A stretch of DNA of 64,000 nucleotides. It comes from Ilex aquifolium (lineage: Eukaryota; Streptophyta; Magnoliopsida; Aquifoliales; Aquifoliaceae). Both the position numbers and the translations under genes were made by a program. Positions 46,673 through 58,100 of this stretch are shown here, one piece after another. A model generated the notes under the pieces. It worked only from the letters and a program-made list of their open reading frames with translations. It had not been told where the DNA came from and did no database searches. How positions within the stretch are numbered: position 1 is the first letter of the stretch; each line of letters begins with the position of its first letter. Location of the stretch: the NCBI GenBank assembly GCA_951799425.1, contig OX637401.1, positions 15,215,501 to 15,279,500 of the forward strand, given 5' to 3'.

Positions 46673-48380
46673 ACTATAAACCATAAAATCACTATATTCT
46701 CTTTCTGCCCTTCAGGTTCTGATCAACAAGATGCTTACAATTTTTTTTTGGTTTCTCAATAGAACTAATGAACAGTCGACCGGATAATTTGAATTGAACT
46801 TTATTTTTAAAAATTTGACTTCAAAAAAATTGCTATGAAAAATTAACTAAAAGTAATAAACTTTAGTAATCTGTCATATGTTATGTTAGACCATTTATAT
46901 TTGGTAGCAAATTGTAGAAAAATATTTTAGAAGTTCAGTTTATATTAATAAGAAATGGAAAAATTAATAGAAAGTTTATTATTAATGGTGTTTTGAACTA
47001 ATTGAGAATAATTTAGTAAAAGTAGGGCTTTATTGTCCTTTTAAAAATTGATAAGACTAAGTACTTTTCAATGTAAAAAGTAAGAGCTATTGAGATTTTT
47101 CCAAGAAAACATCTCGAAAGTTAACAGTTCATTAGTTTCGGCTTGATTCTAGAATAATGCTACAACTTAATGGCCTTCATAGTTGATAACTATAACATCT
47201 CACCATATATAATTTTAAGATACATAGTGCTACAATGATAGTATTGTTTTGGCAATCAAATATAGTTTAAGGTAGATCAAATAATAAAAATTCAACCCGG
47301 TATATTTGGCAAACACGCAAAACTAGCCATTAAACCTCAAGTTCGATTTGAAAAGTGTTACATATTTAAAAGACGTTGATAATGAAGTTTAATGTAATTT
47401 TTCTTGCTTGGCAAGGAAAAATTGGAGAATACTAAAAAAATTAAAAATTATTTTAGCAAAATATAAGGAGCGAATATCATTTATATTCAAGTGAGATTGC
47501 CTTCTCAAAATGATACGTGATATGTCTGCGTCAACTAGTTATTATTCTATACTATTTCTAAATGTCGAGTAAGTATGAAAAACTTTTGAATCCCTATAAT
47601 ACTCCTGAAAAATAGATAAAATAAAACACTTTTTACTCTTTAATAACCCTATCAATATTTTTTATAACATATAATATACTCTATATCTCTTCCTTTTCTC
47701 TCTAAGTTACCACAATAAAAAAACTAGAGAGATGGAGGGTTTGTAGCTGAAAAAAATTATATATGAAATATATTTGTTTCAAGATGGATGGAACATGAAA
47801 CACATACATGTCTCTCTCTCTCTCCCTCTCTCTCTCTATCAAACACACACACACGAGAAAAAGGGTGGTCCACAAGTATGAATCAATGACAAAACTAATA
47901 TGTATTTACTCAAAGGGATTATTATGTAGGTAAAGACTTGGTTGCCTATTTTTTATTCCTTTGTCTATTTTTAATTTTTATTTTTGTTCCTAATATTAAT
48001 TATGGCATGGTCATATGAACATCTATATAGATACATCTTGCACAGATTTGTTGCAGCATGTTTCAATTTAGACATTCAGTTTTTGCCCCTTATTTTAAAC
48101 AAGTACAGCTAATGAGTCATCTATGTATTTGTAATTTGAGATAAGTTTACTAAAGGTAGTGTTTTGTGATTTATTTGCTTACTCTAGATATTTTTACAAT
48201 GAAAAAGGTGGGTGGTTGTGTAATTTTAGTAAAAGATACAATTTAGATTTAGCCAAATAGACTTCTAACACTGTCAAATAACATTGAAGGGGATTGTTCC
48301 CATTATTTGTCATACCAAATCAAAAGAGTTAAGAAACTAGCCACCAAAATTGTGACAACCACACATCTTACTTTGAGTAT
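46673..48380. other. AT-rich spacer, no gene seen
   Basis: Contains a CT-rich tract at about 47812-47840 with a short AC run after it. No conserved coding sequence seen. Confidence 0.55.
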
Positions 48381-48425
48381 ACTAGCTATTGCACACGTAC
48401 ATTACACGTTAACTATTTTGAGTTA
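48381..48425 (-). repeat. Helitron-like 3' end
   Basis: The minus strand reads AACGTGTAATGTACGTGT (imperfect hairpin), then GCAATAGCTAGT. This resembles the end at 7663. The matching 5' end was not found. Confidence 0.4.
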
Positions 48426-49079
48426 TAATTAGAAAATGCATAAATAAAATCAATAGGGTTAGAATGTCAAAAATTATTACAACAAACGTCAAAGCAATTG
48501 GTCGTTAAATTAAGAAGTCATTCGATGGAGTTGAAAATCACCTTCTTTCTTTATCCTCAATCTTACAATAGGGAATAAAGATATGGATTGAGCACATTTA
48601 TAGGTAGAGAGAAGGCAATCACTTTGTAATTATTCAAATTCCCAAAGAAGATGTATCATTAGGATATTATCTTGATTTTCCTCCACACTTGATTTCCCAA
48701 TGCATTTACCTATTTTACCTTTGGCTTTTCCTCATTCAAGTCTTTGTGAGTGTTGATTTTGCATGCTCCTTCTCTTTCTGTTCCGCCCTGCATGGTAGGC
48801 AATTCAAACTAAACACAACAAAAGTAATGCTGAGCTATTTAAATCCATACAATATTTATGAATGCATAAAATCAAACAAAATAATGTTTATTAGAATTTG
48901 CTAGGAGTTCACTAAATTCCAAATAAATCTTATTTTGTAGTCTTTCTTCTATGACATTACTATTTTTTAATTATTATTCTTTGGTCTCGAATTAGGGTCA
49001 TTAAGAGGAATACTATTGTGAGTGACCAACGAATCAGTCAGGATAATGGCTAAGGGCTACAATCTGGAAGCATGAAAGT
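48426..49079. other. Spacer, no gene seen
   Basis: AT-rich. A 71-codon ORF at 48689 has no recognisable features. Confidence 0.5.
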
Positions 49080-49374
49080 CCAGATAAAGCAAAGTATTTT
49101 GATTGGAGTGCTTTCCATGATATAGTTCATACTCAAGAAAGTTCTAGGACAAACTCCAAATTCGCAGCCTTCAAGGGCATCCTTATAAAAACTCAATGCC
49201 AAGAACCTTTTCAGGCTTCAAATTGCTATGAATCACACCCATGGAAAGGCAATTATACACCACAGTCAGTTGATACAGATTGGCTGCAGCATATTTTGAA
49301 CAATGTGACCCTTCAAAAAATTTATCAATCCTATCAATGCCTACTAGTAAATTTGAGAGGAAGCAAACCGACAA
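49080..49374 (-). pseudogene. CDPK-like protein kinase fragment
   Basis: The minus strand encodes IDRIDKFFEGSHCSKYAAANL, CLSMGVIHSNLKPEKVLGI and, after a frame break, MPLKAANFGVC. These align with the CDPK/CRK kinase subdomains around the catalytic loop (usual HRDLKPEN) and the DFG motif. The catalytic Asp is Asn and DFG is NFG, so activity is lost. No EF-hands or other kinase parts are found nearby. Confidence 0.75.
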
Positions 49375-49820
49375 ACATATTGTCCAATAAATTTGCTACA
49401 CATAACTATGGCAATGCAAAAGGTGTAATTTTGTTAAAATAAATGAAATTTTCTTAATGCAGCCTAAACAGTAAATTTGGAATAACTGAGTATGAAATAT
49501 TATTTATTAAAATTGAAAACCATCCCGAAATTCAAAAGCTTGGTGGACAATAACGATCAAACAATGAAAAATTACTTGCTATAAAGAAACATATATTGGC
49601 GAAAATAAGATACTCATAAATGTACAAACCTTATAAGGAGTTTTTTAAGATCGACAAAAACCTTGATTTTATATCATTTTTTGCGAGATCACAATGGCGG
49701 TTAGTATTTGGAAGAGCACAACTTAATTTGTTTCTGCACAACAATATCAGGTTGTTATGTTGTGTATACTAACTTTACCTACAAAAGATAAGTATACATG
49801 GTAGAAAATATTTTTGTAAA
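49375..49820. other. Spacer, no gene seen
   Basis: AT-rich; nothing recognised. Confidence 0.5.
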
Positions 49821-50618
49821 TGACGAGCCCAAATTTGTCTAGGCCGAGCCCAATTAAAATAAACTGAGAAAGCCTGAAGAAGAGCCCAAACTAAGAGAAG
49901 GTATCAAGAGGTCAACACTCAAAGCCCCAAAGCCAACGCCCAAAGCTGGAAGGCATGGCAGCCCTTGGGCAGGCCCCTTGGGCGCCATGCATGGCAACCC
50001 TTGGGCGCTATGCATGGCAGCCCCTTGGGTGCCTACTCCTCTTTACTCATCCTATTGACTCCAACACAAAGTCCAGGCCACTCCAACTCAAAGTCCAGGC
50101 TCAACATCAAGTCCAATCCAACTCAGAATTCTCCTCCGACTGAATAGGAGCACGAGGAAAGAATATCGGGATACGGAGATCTATTCCTACCTTAATTGTG
50201 CTTGCCAAAGAGATCTATTCCTATTAAGATTGCACTTACCGAAATAGTGGAAGACCTCTTCCTCACGTCACCGCCTTACCCTAACTATATAATGTAAGCC
50301 CTCTCAAGAATAAGGGCACGCCTCCAATACCTCAGATATGTAACTACACACATTGTTATCTCTCTTCTCCAAGCACTATAATACTCCCAGAGTTACTCTC
50401 TCAGCTACATTGTTCATCAATAAAACACCTCCGACCACCGTAGCCGTTCCTAGGAGTGGAGTATGTCATCCGGACCGAACCACTATATATCTCTGAGTTA
50501 TTCCATATTTACTGTTTTAATCTCTTGATTGCCATTGATTGCTTGTTAATTGCTCATTAATCACACCCTTATACATTCTTGACTGTTGATCTTGCCAAAA
50601 CAATTTTGTGCATCATCA
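49821..50618 (+). mobile_element. Solo LTR, 798 bp
   Basis: TGACGAGCCC...TTTTGTGCATCATCA with the perfect TSD GTAAA (49816-49820 and 50619-50623). It includes a TATATAATG box near 50286, an AATAAAAC polyA-type signal near 50420, and near 49952-50030 a short repeat of GCATGGCA-CCCTTGGGCG. It shares its 3' terminal text with 30512-31111 (opposite orientation). Confidence 0.85.
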
Positions 50619-50746
50619 GTAAAAGACCAACCTTCATAGAAAAAAGTCCAAGTGTAGCCTTTAATTGATCTGGTGGAGTCTCAACCCTTCACATAAGGTT
50701 AGACGATGTAAGAGAGACTAATAGAGAGACAAAGTGAGGGAGAAAT

Positions 50747-51468
50747 TGTGAGGTTCCTGTTAAGGATGCGCAGTCCTGGTGTCCCACATCGGCTAGGGAG
50801 GGGGAGTTGCTGGGCTTTATATGTAAGTCTCTGGCCTTACTTGGCAAGACGCGTTTTCCCAGGGATACTGGGAGGAACAAAGCCGTGAGGGCCAGTAGGC
50901 CCAAAACGGACAATATCTTGCCATGTGAGGGAGGGGTGTTATAGAAATTGTGAGGTTCCTGTTAAGATGCGCAGTCCTGGTGTCCCACATCGGCTAGGGA
51001 GGGGGAGTTGCTGGGCTTTATATGTAAGCCTCTGGCCTTACTTGACAAGACGCGTTTTCCCAGAGATACTGGGAGGAACAAAGCCGTGAGGGCCAATGGG
51101 TCCAAAGCGGACAATATCTTGTCATGTGAGGGAGGGGTGTTATAGAATAGTATCAGAGCCGACCCTCGCCTAGTCCGAGGGTGGGCCCCTGCCGTACTCG
51201 CGTGTGGGCAGGAGGTTGCTAGTAAGTATGTATGTGCTGCACGGGGACGTGCAGCCCTAAGGGGGGTGGATTGTAAGGTTCCTGTTAAGGATGCGCAGTC
51301 CTGATGTCCCACATCGGCTAGGGAGGGGGAGTTGCTGGGCTTTATATGTAAGCCTCTGGCCTTACTTGGCAAGACGCGTTTTCCCAGGGATACTGGGAGG
51401 AACAAAGCCGTGAGGGCCAGTGGGCCCAAAACGGACAATATCTTGCCATGTGAGGGAGGGGTGTTACA
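50747..51468 (+). mobile_element. TRIM retrotransposon array: solo LTR joined to LTR-internal-LTR
   Basis: The LTRs are 50747-50943 (197 bp), 50949-51144 (196) and 51272-51468 (197), each TGTRAGGTTCC...GGGGTGTTAYA. GAAAT occurs before the first, between the first and second, and after the third. The internal part (51145-51271) has a PBS TAGTATCAGAGC (initiator tRNA-Met type, one mismatch) at 51148 and a PPT (AAGGGGGGTGGAT) at 51259. It has no coding capacity. The antisense ORF at 50962-51486 is a by-product. Confidence 0.9.
50781..50823 (+). promoter_or_regulatory. snRNA-type USE plus TATA in TRIM LTR (also 50982 and 51306)
   Basis: GTCCCACATCG matches the plant snRNA upstream sequence element (RTCCCACATCG) exactly. 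TTTATATG follows 24 nt later. Repeated in all three LTRs. Plant U-snRNA genes use this pair, and the spacing sets the polymerase (known). Use here is inference. Confidence 0.6.
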
Positions 51469-51473
51469 GAAAT

Positions 51474-51809
51474 GTTCTAATTGCAAACCTAGAGAATTCT
51501 AAGATAGAACACGTGAAAGAATTTCAAAATAAAAACAATCAAAAATTTGGAATTCCAATAGCTAACTGTTGCATTGAATGGGGATTTCATATTAATTCCC
51601 AGAATTCAAAGGGCTACTTGACGAAATTAGTTGTGGGGGCACATGAAGAGACATGTGATAATGAAGATTTGGGTGGCTAGATGCATTAGTTAGGTGTTAA
51701 TGGTGTGGCATAGCTAATAGAAAATAAGATATGATTGTCTATATATAATTATTTGAGGATAAAAGAGGAAAATAAATTTTTTTCTTTGTAAGGTATTTTT
51801 AGAAGTAGT
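51474..51809. other. Spacer, no gene seen
   Basis: A plus-strand open stretch of 60-86 codons near 51420-51680 starts inside the TRIM LTR; no homology recognised. Confidence 0.4.
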
Positions 51810-53365
51810 ACTAGTAATGCACCACGTGCGTTGCACGTGAATAATTTTCATATACAAAATATTAATAAAAAGTATTACGTATATGTGTACCTACATTAAA
51901 TATCATTTTAAGTTTATCAAAATTATATTTTTATTGCTCGTATTATATTATATAATTTGAAAATATTGTTTGTTCCTAACGATTCATTGTTTTAAGTATA
52001 AAAAAAAGGATAAAAATAATTTATTTGAAATTCATTTGATTATGTTTCAACTTATAATTCATTGAATAAAATAAAAATAATTTTTAATATTCTAATCAAT
52101 GCTTATTATAATTACTTAGGTTAATAGGGATAAAATATAAGATTAAATAACACTTTGGTTCTCTAAAGTTTGCGTTTTTTGTCAGTTTAGTCCTCAGTAT
52201 ATAATTTTTATCAATTTAATCCCTAAAATATTTAATTCTTGTTTAAATGGTCCCTAACCAGATGGTCCATTAAGCTTTTTGACGAAAATAACCATATGTT
52301 ATTCCATCAAATAGTATCACGTGATCACTTATATAAAAAACTTAACAGATTGTCTATATATGGATCATTTAAACATTAATTAAATATTTTAAGGACAAAA
52401 TTGATACAATGAAAACTAAACTGACAAAATATGCATATTTTAGGGACTAAAAATGCTATTCACCTTAAAATATAATATACTACTCTATAATATATATTTT
52501 AAAAGAATATTAAAATTCTAAAATTCAAGTTTTACTTAAAAATACAATATAATTTTTTTATATAAACTCTTAATAAAATATGAAAAGTTTATTGTGATTG
52601 AAGAATTATGTTGATTTAATATAAATTATTTTAAAAAAACTACGTAAAAGATTATTTTTTATCTTAAAAATTAAATGGTTGAAATTTTGTATGCAAGAAA
52701 TACACATATGTAAGGATAATGTTATCTTTATATTTAAAATCAGTAATATTAAATTGATAAAGTTTTTTTTTAAAAAAATTAAACATTTTATTAAAAATTA
52801 TAGTGATGCATATATGTTTTAAAGTTAACGTAGTCAATTAAAAAGTTTCATAGATACTGATATTTATACATAGTAAATAAAGAATTAAAAGAGATGTTAT
52901 GGGTAATTTGGAGATTTAAACATATAAGTATATGATGGCAATTTAGTATTCAAATATTGAAGGATAGTGTGGTATTTAAAATTTTTTTACAAAATTTTCA
53001 TTCTTTATTAGTAGTATAAATGGAAAAAAATACATATATAGTCATAATGTTATCTATATATTTGAAAAAATTATGATTTATTGATAAAGTTTTTTAACAC
53101 TTTATTGAAAACTATAATGATGTATATATTTTTTTAAGAGTAACGTACTCAATTAATTTTTTTTATAGATATTGATATTTATACAAAGATAATAGAGAAG
53201 TAAAAGAAATGTTAGTGGGTAATTTGGAGATTTCAATACATAAAAACGTGATTGTTATTTAGATATTTAACTATAGAAAGATAATGTGGTAATTAAAATT
53301 CTTTATAAGGGTAAAATAGAGAATCAAAAGTTTTTCACTTAAGGTACTTTTATTAGTAGTATAGA
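51810..53365 (-). mobile_element. Non-autonomous Helitron 1
   Basis: The minus strand starts A|TCTATACTACTAATAAAAG at 53365 and ends with hairpin CACGTGCAACGCACGTG, then GTGCATTACTAGT at 51810. No Rep gene. A second 5'-end-like motif near 53003-53022 suggests internal duplication or nesting. Confidence 0.75.
52141..52466. mobile_element. MULE-type MITE, 326 bp, nested in Helitron 1
   Basis: Perfect 9 bp TSD AAAATATAA (52132-52140 and 52467-52475). The arms share TTTGTCAGTTTAGT and AGTCCCTAAAATAT-like text in inverted orientation. No ORF. Confidence 0.85.
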
Positions 53366-53402
53366 TAAGGTACTTTTATTAGTACTATAAATAGATAGAT
53401 AG

Positions 53403-54338
53403 ATTAACAATCAACCACGTGCGTTGCACGTGAATAATTTTCGTACACAAAAATTAATACAAAGTGTTATATATATGTATACTTGAATTAAATATCATCG
53501 TAAATTTATCAAATTTATTTTTTCATTGCTCTTACTTTATTATATAATAATGAAATATTTGAATGTTCTCAAGATTTGTTGTTCTAATTATAAGAAAAAA
53601 AAATTAAAAAAATAGTTAGAGTTCGATGTTTTTAGAATTTTGTGATTACGAGTGATTTTGAGTAATATTTGAAATTGAAATTCATTTGATTATGATTCAA
53701 CTTATAATTCATTGAATGAAATAAAAATGATTTTCAATATACTAATCATATTTAGTTAGGTATATTCAGATAAAATTTAATATACTACTTTACAGTATAT
53801 ATTATAAAGCATATTAAAAATACATTACAATCTATTTTCACACAAAATCTTAATACAATTTAGAAAGTTTACCATAATTGAAGAATTATGTCGATGTAAC
53901 ATAAATTGATTTAAAAAAATTATATATATGATTTTTTTTGTCCTAAAAATAAAATGGTTAAACTTTTTGGTTTAAATACAATATGTGTGTGTGTGTGTGT
54001 GTGCGCGCACAGTGTTATCTTTGCATATGAAATGAATAATACTAGATTGATGGAGTTTTTGAATGATTTTTGAACATTTTATTGAAAATTTTAATGGTGC
54101 ATATATTTTTTAAGGGTAATATAGTCAATCAAAAAGTTATTTAGAAATTGATATTTATACATGGAGAGATTACTAAAAGAGGTGTTAGAGGTAATTTGAA
54201 GATTAAAATACATAAGGATATGATGGTAATTTAAATATTTAATTATGGAAGGATAAAGTGACCTTTGCAATTTTTTATAAAGATAAAATAGCGAATCAAA
54301 AAAATTTCATGTTAAAATACTTTTATTAGTAGTATAGA
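53403..54338 (-). mobile_element. Non-autonomous Helitron 2, tandem to Helitron 1
   Basis: The 5' end A|TCTATACTACTAATAAAAG is at 54338. The 3' hairpin CACGTGCAACGCACGTG is at about 53415-53431, but the last bases read TTAAT instead of CTAGT. The interior matches Helitron 1 in order. A (TG)n run is at 53985-54002. Confidence 0.65.
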
Positions 54339-54434
54339 TACAAATATAAATATGTGGAGGACAACTTGCTTTGAAATTTTATATATTAAAATAGTTGAGA
54401 ATTTTTATAGTAATAGTATAAAATATTTAGAACT

Positions 54435-54477
54435 CATTATAGTCCACGTGTGATGCACATGGACACCAACTAATATT
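54435..54477 (+). repeat. Helitron-like 3' hairpin, plus orientation
   Basis: CCACGTGTGATGCACATGG, then ACACCAACTAAT, which fits a hairpin plus CTRRT. The matching 5' end is not identified. Confidence 0.45.
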
Positions 54478-55113
54478 TATGACTTTCAGTATCTACGGAA
54501 AACTCTTGATTTCATATTTTATACTTGATTATTATTATAAAATTAATTATATCCACATATTTACTTTCATTCAAATTTTATTTTTTATACTTATTTGACT
54601 TCTAAATTCTTTTGAACTCATTTATAAATAATCACTTACATATAATTTTCTATATCTATGTTTATATTTTTACGAAAAAGTAAAATCCAATTTATATTTT
54701 ACTGTTATATACATGGAATAATTGCCAAATTAGATTATCTAATTAATTTATTTGAAAAAAAATGTAATAAAATTCAAAAAATAATTTGATGTGCAAATAC
54801 TAAAAAATGACAATCTTACAATGAAACTCCATTATAAATAAAAGAGGAAACGTCTAAAAGGGCCGAAGAGATACCCAAAATATGACGGGTGGGACTATTC
54901 TCCCCCCTAAAACTTTTTGTCCACCCCATTTAATCCTCTTATTTCAAACTACTAAGGGTGTTCAAATTTTTGGTTACCCGCAAATTCTGACCTTACCCTA
55001 TCCGACTCTATTGATTAGCTACCCGAAAAAATCGGGTATGCCAACAGAAGATTTTTTGGTATTCAGAAAAAAATCGGGTAGGTATGCGAAATACTTACAA
55101 ATTTTTTGTATTT

Positions 55114-58100
55114 TGTAACGCCCCCAAAACCACCCTGGACGGCATTACATACTAAAACCATTTACATCATGAGAGCACTAAGATAAATCATCCATAAATA
55201 AGACTTCATTTCAATCATTCCTTAATTTAACAAAATTCGGGCAGAGTCTCCTTTGTTCGGGGAGCTCTACCCAAAACACAACATGTGCAATTATACTACA
55301 TCGACCACACCGGGTCCATTTATCCATAAACTATTTACAACATTATCCCAAAAGATCTCCATTCATTGTATGTAATACCCACAATAACATTCCAAAAGAA
55401 TAAGCCAAGTCATGGCCACAATATCAACAAAATAAGCCCAACAATGACTTTTACATTTCCCAAAGAAAACATTAACTATTATAGCGCAGCGGAAATTACA
55501 AAAGAAATCTCGACTACACAGTGTTTCAAAAGAATATCCTAGTCTAGAAAAAAAGTCAACGACATCTCTAGATGTCCCACTCGGGATCCAAGTATCCCTC
55601 TAGTGAAGCCTCTCCATGGCCCGGCTCGTTAGCACCTAGCTCATCTTCTGGCACAAACTCTGAAAAATGTTCAACTGTAAGGGATGAGCACGAAGCTCTG
55701 TAGAAAAAATCCTCCTAAACCCAAACAAGGTTTAGAAAAGCTGTGAGACCCAATCATGCATTGCATGCATATTAACATGATTATGTGGGCTAAATTGCAA
55801 TTACGTGAAATTAATAAAGGATTAATTAAAATAAATCTTTCATAGCCATGATGTGTGTGAGCATACATTGGGTATGTGGACTCCATTAATGATGTATTAG
55901 TGAGACCCATTTATAGAAATTTTATGTGTGAAAATATTAGTGGGTCAATTTTGAAATCACTTAAAAACTTGGGGGGGAGGCAAGAGTAATTAACCATTAC
56001 TTTAAATTACCTTTACAGGTGTTGGCATAAAAATATATGTATATATATAAGTGTGCCGTGTGTGTGTGTGTTGGTGTGCCGTGTGTGTGTGCATGCAAGC
56101 CATGTGTATGTGTGTGTGTCTTAAGGTGTAAAGTGTGTGTGTGTATGAATAAAATCTAAAGGGGTGTGTGTGTTTGTGTTTAATATATGAAACCGTGTGT
56201 GTGTGTGTCTGGTTTCCTTGCTGAAACCGTGAGGTGAAAAAGAGAGAAACCGAGAGTGAGGAAGAGTGAAGAAGAAGAGAAAAAAAAAAAAGGAAGAAGA
56301 AAAGAAATATACGTGCGTGGGTCTATTTGAACCGTGAGCAAGAAAGGTATGTAGAATTAATTTTAAGCATGATTTATGATTAATTTTCTTATGTACGAAA
56401 ATATGTGGCCTATTTTATTGTAAATTAGTGGCTATTTTAATTTAATTTAGGGGGCTGTCTTGACATGTTTTAATTAGTAGGCTATTTTAATTTAAGTATA
56501 TGAGCTGTTTTATTGAGCTGTTTATAATTTAATTTCATGGGCTGATTTCGAGTAATGTCGAAACAGATTTTGTATGAGTATAATTAAATATATTTAGCAT
56601 AATTAATGGCCTGTTAAAAATGGGTTCCAAATGGGTATTAAACTAAATGTGAGGAAAATGTGAAAAATGGCTATTTGAGATATTCGGTATGTTTTTGGGC
56701 TAGGTTGGAACCGGAACTATAGGAGTGAAATTGGTGATTTAAAAAGTGCAATTAGGGGGCTGACTTAAATAATTTAGTGGGTATGTGAGTTTAAATATAA
56801 TTTTTTTAAAAGAAATGTACGATAGAAGTTGGAAATGGGTGCCGGTAACGCCGAAACCCTAATTTCTAAATGTTATTATCACATGTGTACATTTTAATCC
56901 GAACAACCTGGAATTTTGTAGGCTACATTTTTAAATGATGCTTGACATGATAATGCGACTTTTGAATGCAAACGAGTTTAATATCCGGTGCGAAATATAT
57001 GGAATGCCAAAAGTGCAGTTTTTAGGATTCGGGGTCGAAATACGTGAAAATGGACCCTCGGTCAATGTGGTTGACCTACTTAATCCTAATTATGATTAAT
57101 GTGATTGATTTTGGAAATTTGGGGAGAAAATGTGATCCCTAGAATAAAAGTGCGAGGTGTGAGTGGATAGTGCGGTAACTGGAGTTACTGGGGCATTTTG
57201 GGGTGCATCACTTTGCATGTATTAGTGCATAATTAATTATTATGTGTGATAAACATATTGATATTGTAATTATAAATGTGTTAGGTGGAGCAGGTGAGAC
57301 TGTCGGTATTGGAACAAATACGGTAACACCGAAAGGATCTACCGATAGGACCGAAGGGTCGTAGATCTGAATCTTTGAGGTGGGTGTATATCTTTATATG
57401 TTTTGGAAATGCTATTATAAGATAATAGGAAATGATAGAATGTAATAATAATTCTCCAGGATTATGTGCTATGTGCTTATGTGATTGATTGATGTTTTGT
57501 ATTGTGTATTGTGTATTGTGGAATGTGGCGCACTGTTTGAGACAGGGGCGTCGATGCCTGATCACTGGGCGTGCAGTGATGTGCTAGCACTGTGGTGTTC
57601 CCGGGAGGTTCGGGAGACACGGATCCATGTGAGATCGATTACCCGATGAGGGGTAGTATGGCTGTGATGTGATTTGTGAATTCTTTGGAATTGGATTGAT
57701 GCTGTTGTTTGATACGTGTATCTACGTAGTATCTACCTACTTCTGTGTATTACTATCATTGCCATTTCATATGCAGCATGTATACTCACTGAGCGCGTGG
57801 TTTAGCTCACACCCCTATAGTTTCTCTTTTTCAGGTATTGTAGAGGAAAATTTCAGATCAGTCCACTGTCCAGTCGGTTGAATTGTGTCTAGTGGTTTAA
57901 CGAAGTTCGTGTGATTCTACTCAGGTTATTGTGTATTTATTTTGCTGAGTTGTCTAGTTTATTTATGTGAGATTATTATGGTAAGTTAATGGTATGTATT
58001 TTTATATAGACTCAACAAGCATACTTGGTGATGTATGCTATGTGGGTGTGGGATTTCTGTATATATCTATAACCTGGGAAATAAACCATTAGTACAGGTG

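Noticed and set aside
50962-51486. 174-codon minus-strand ORF with repeated LPVSLGKRVLPSKARGLHIK
   Set aside because: Antisense reading of repeated TRIM LTRs; the repetition is that of the DNA.
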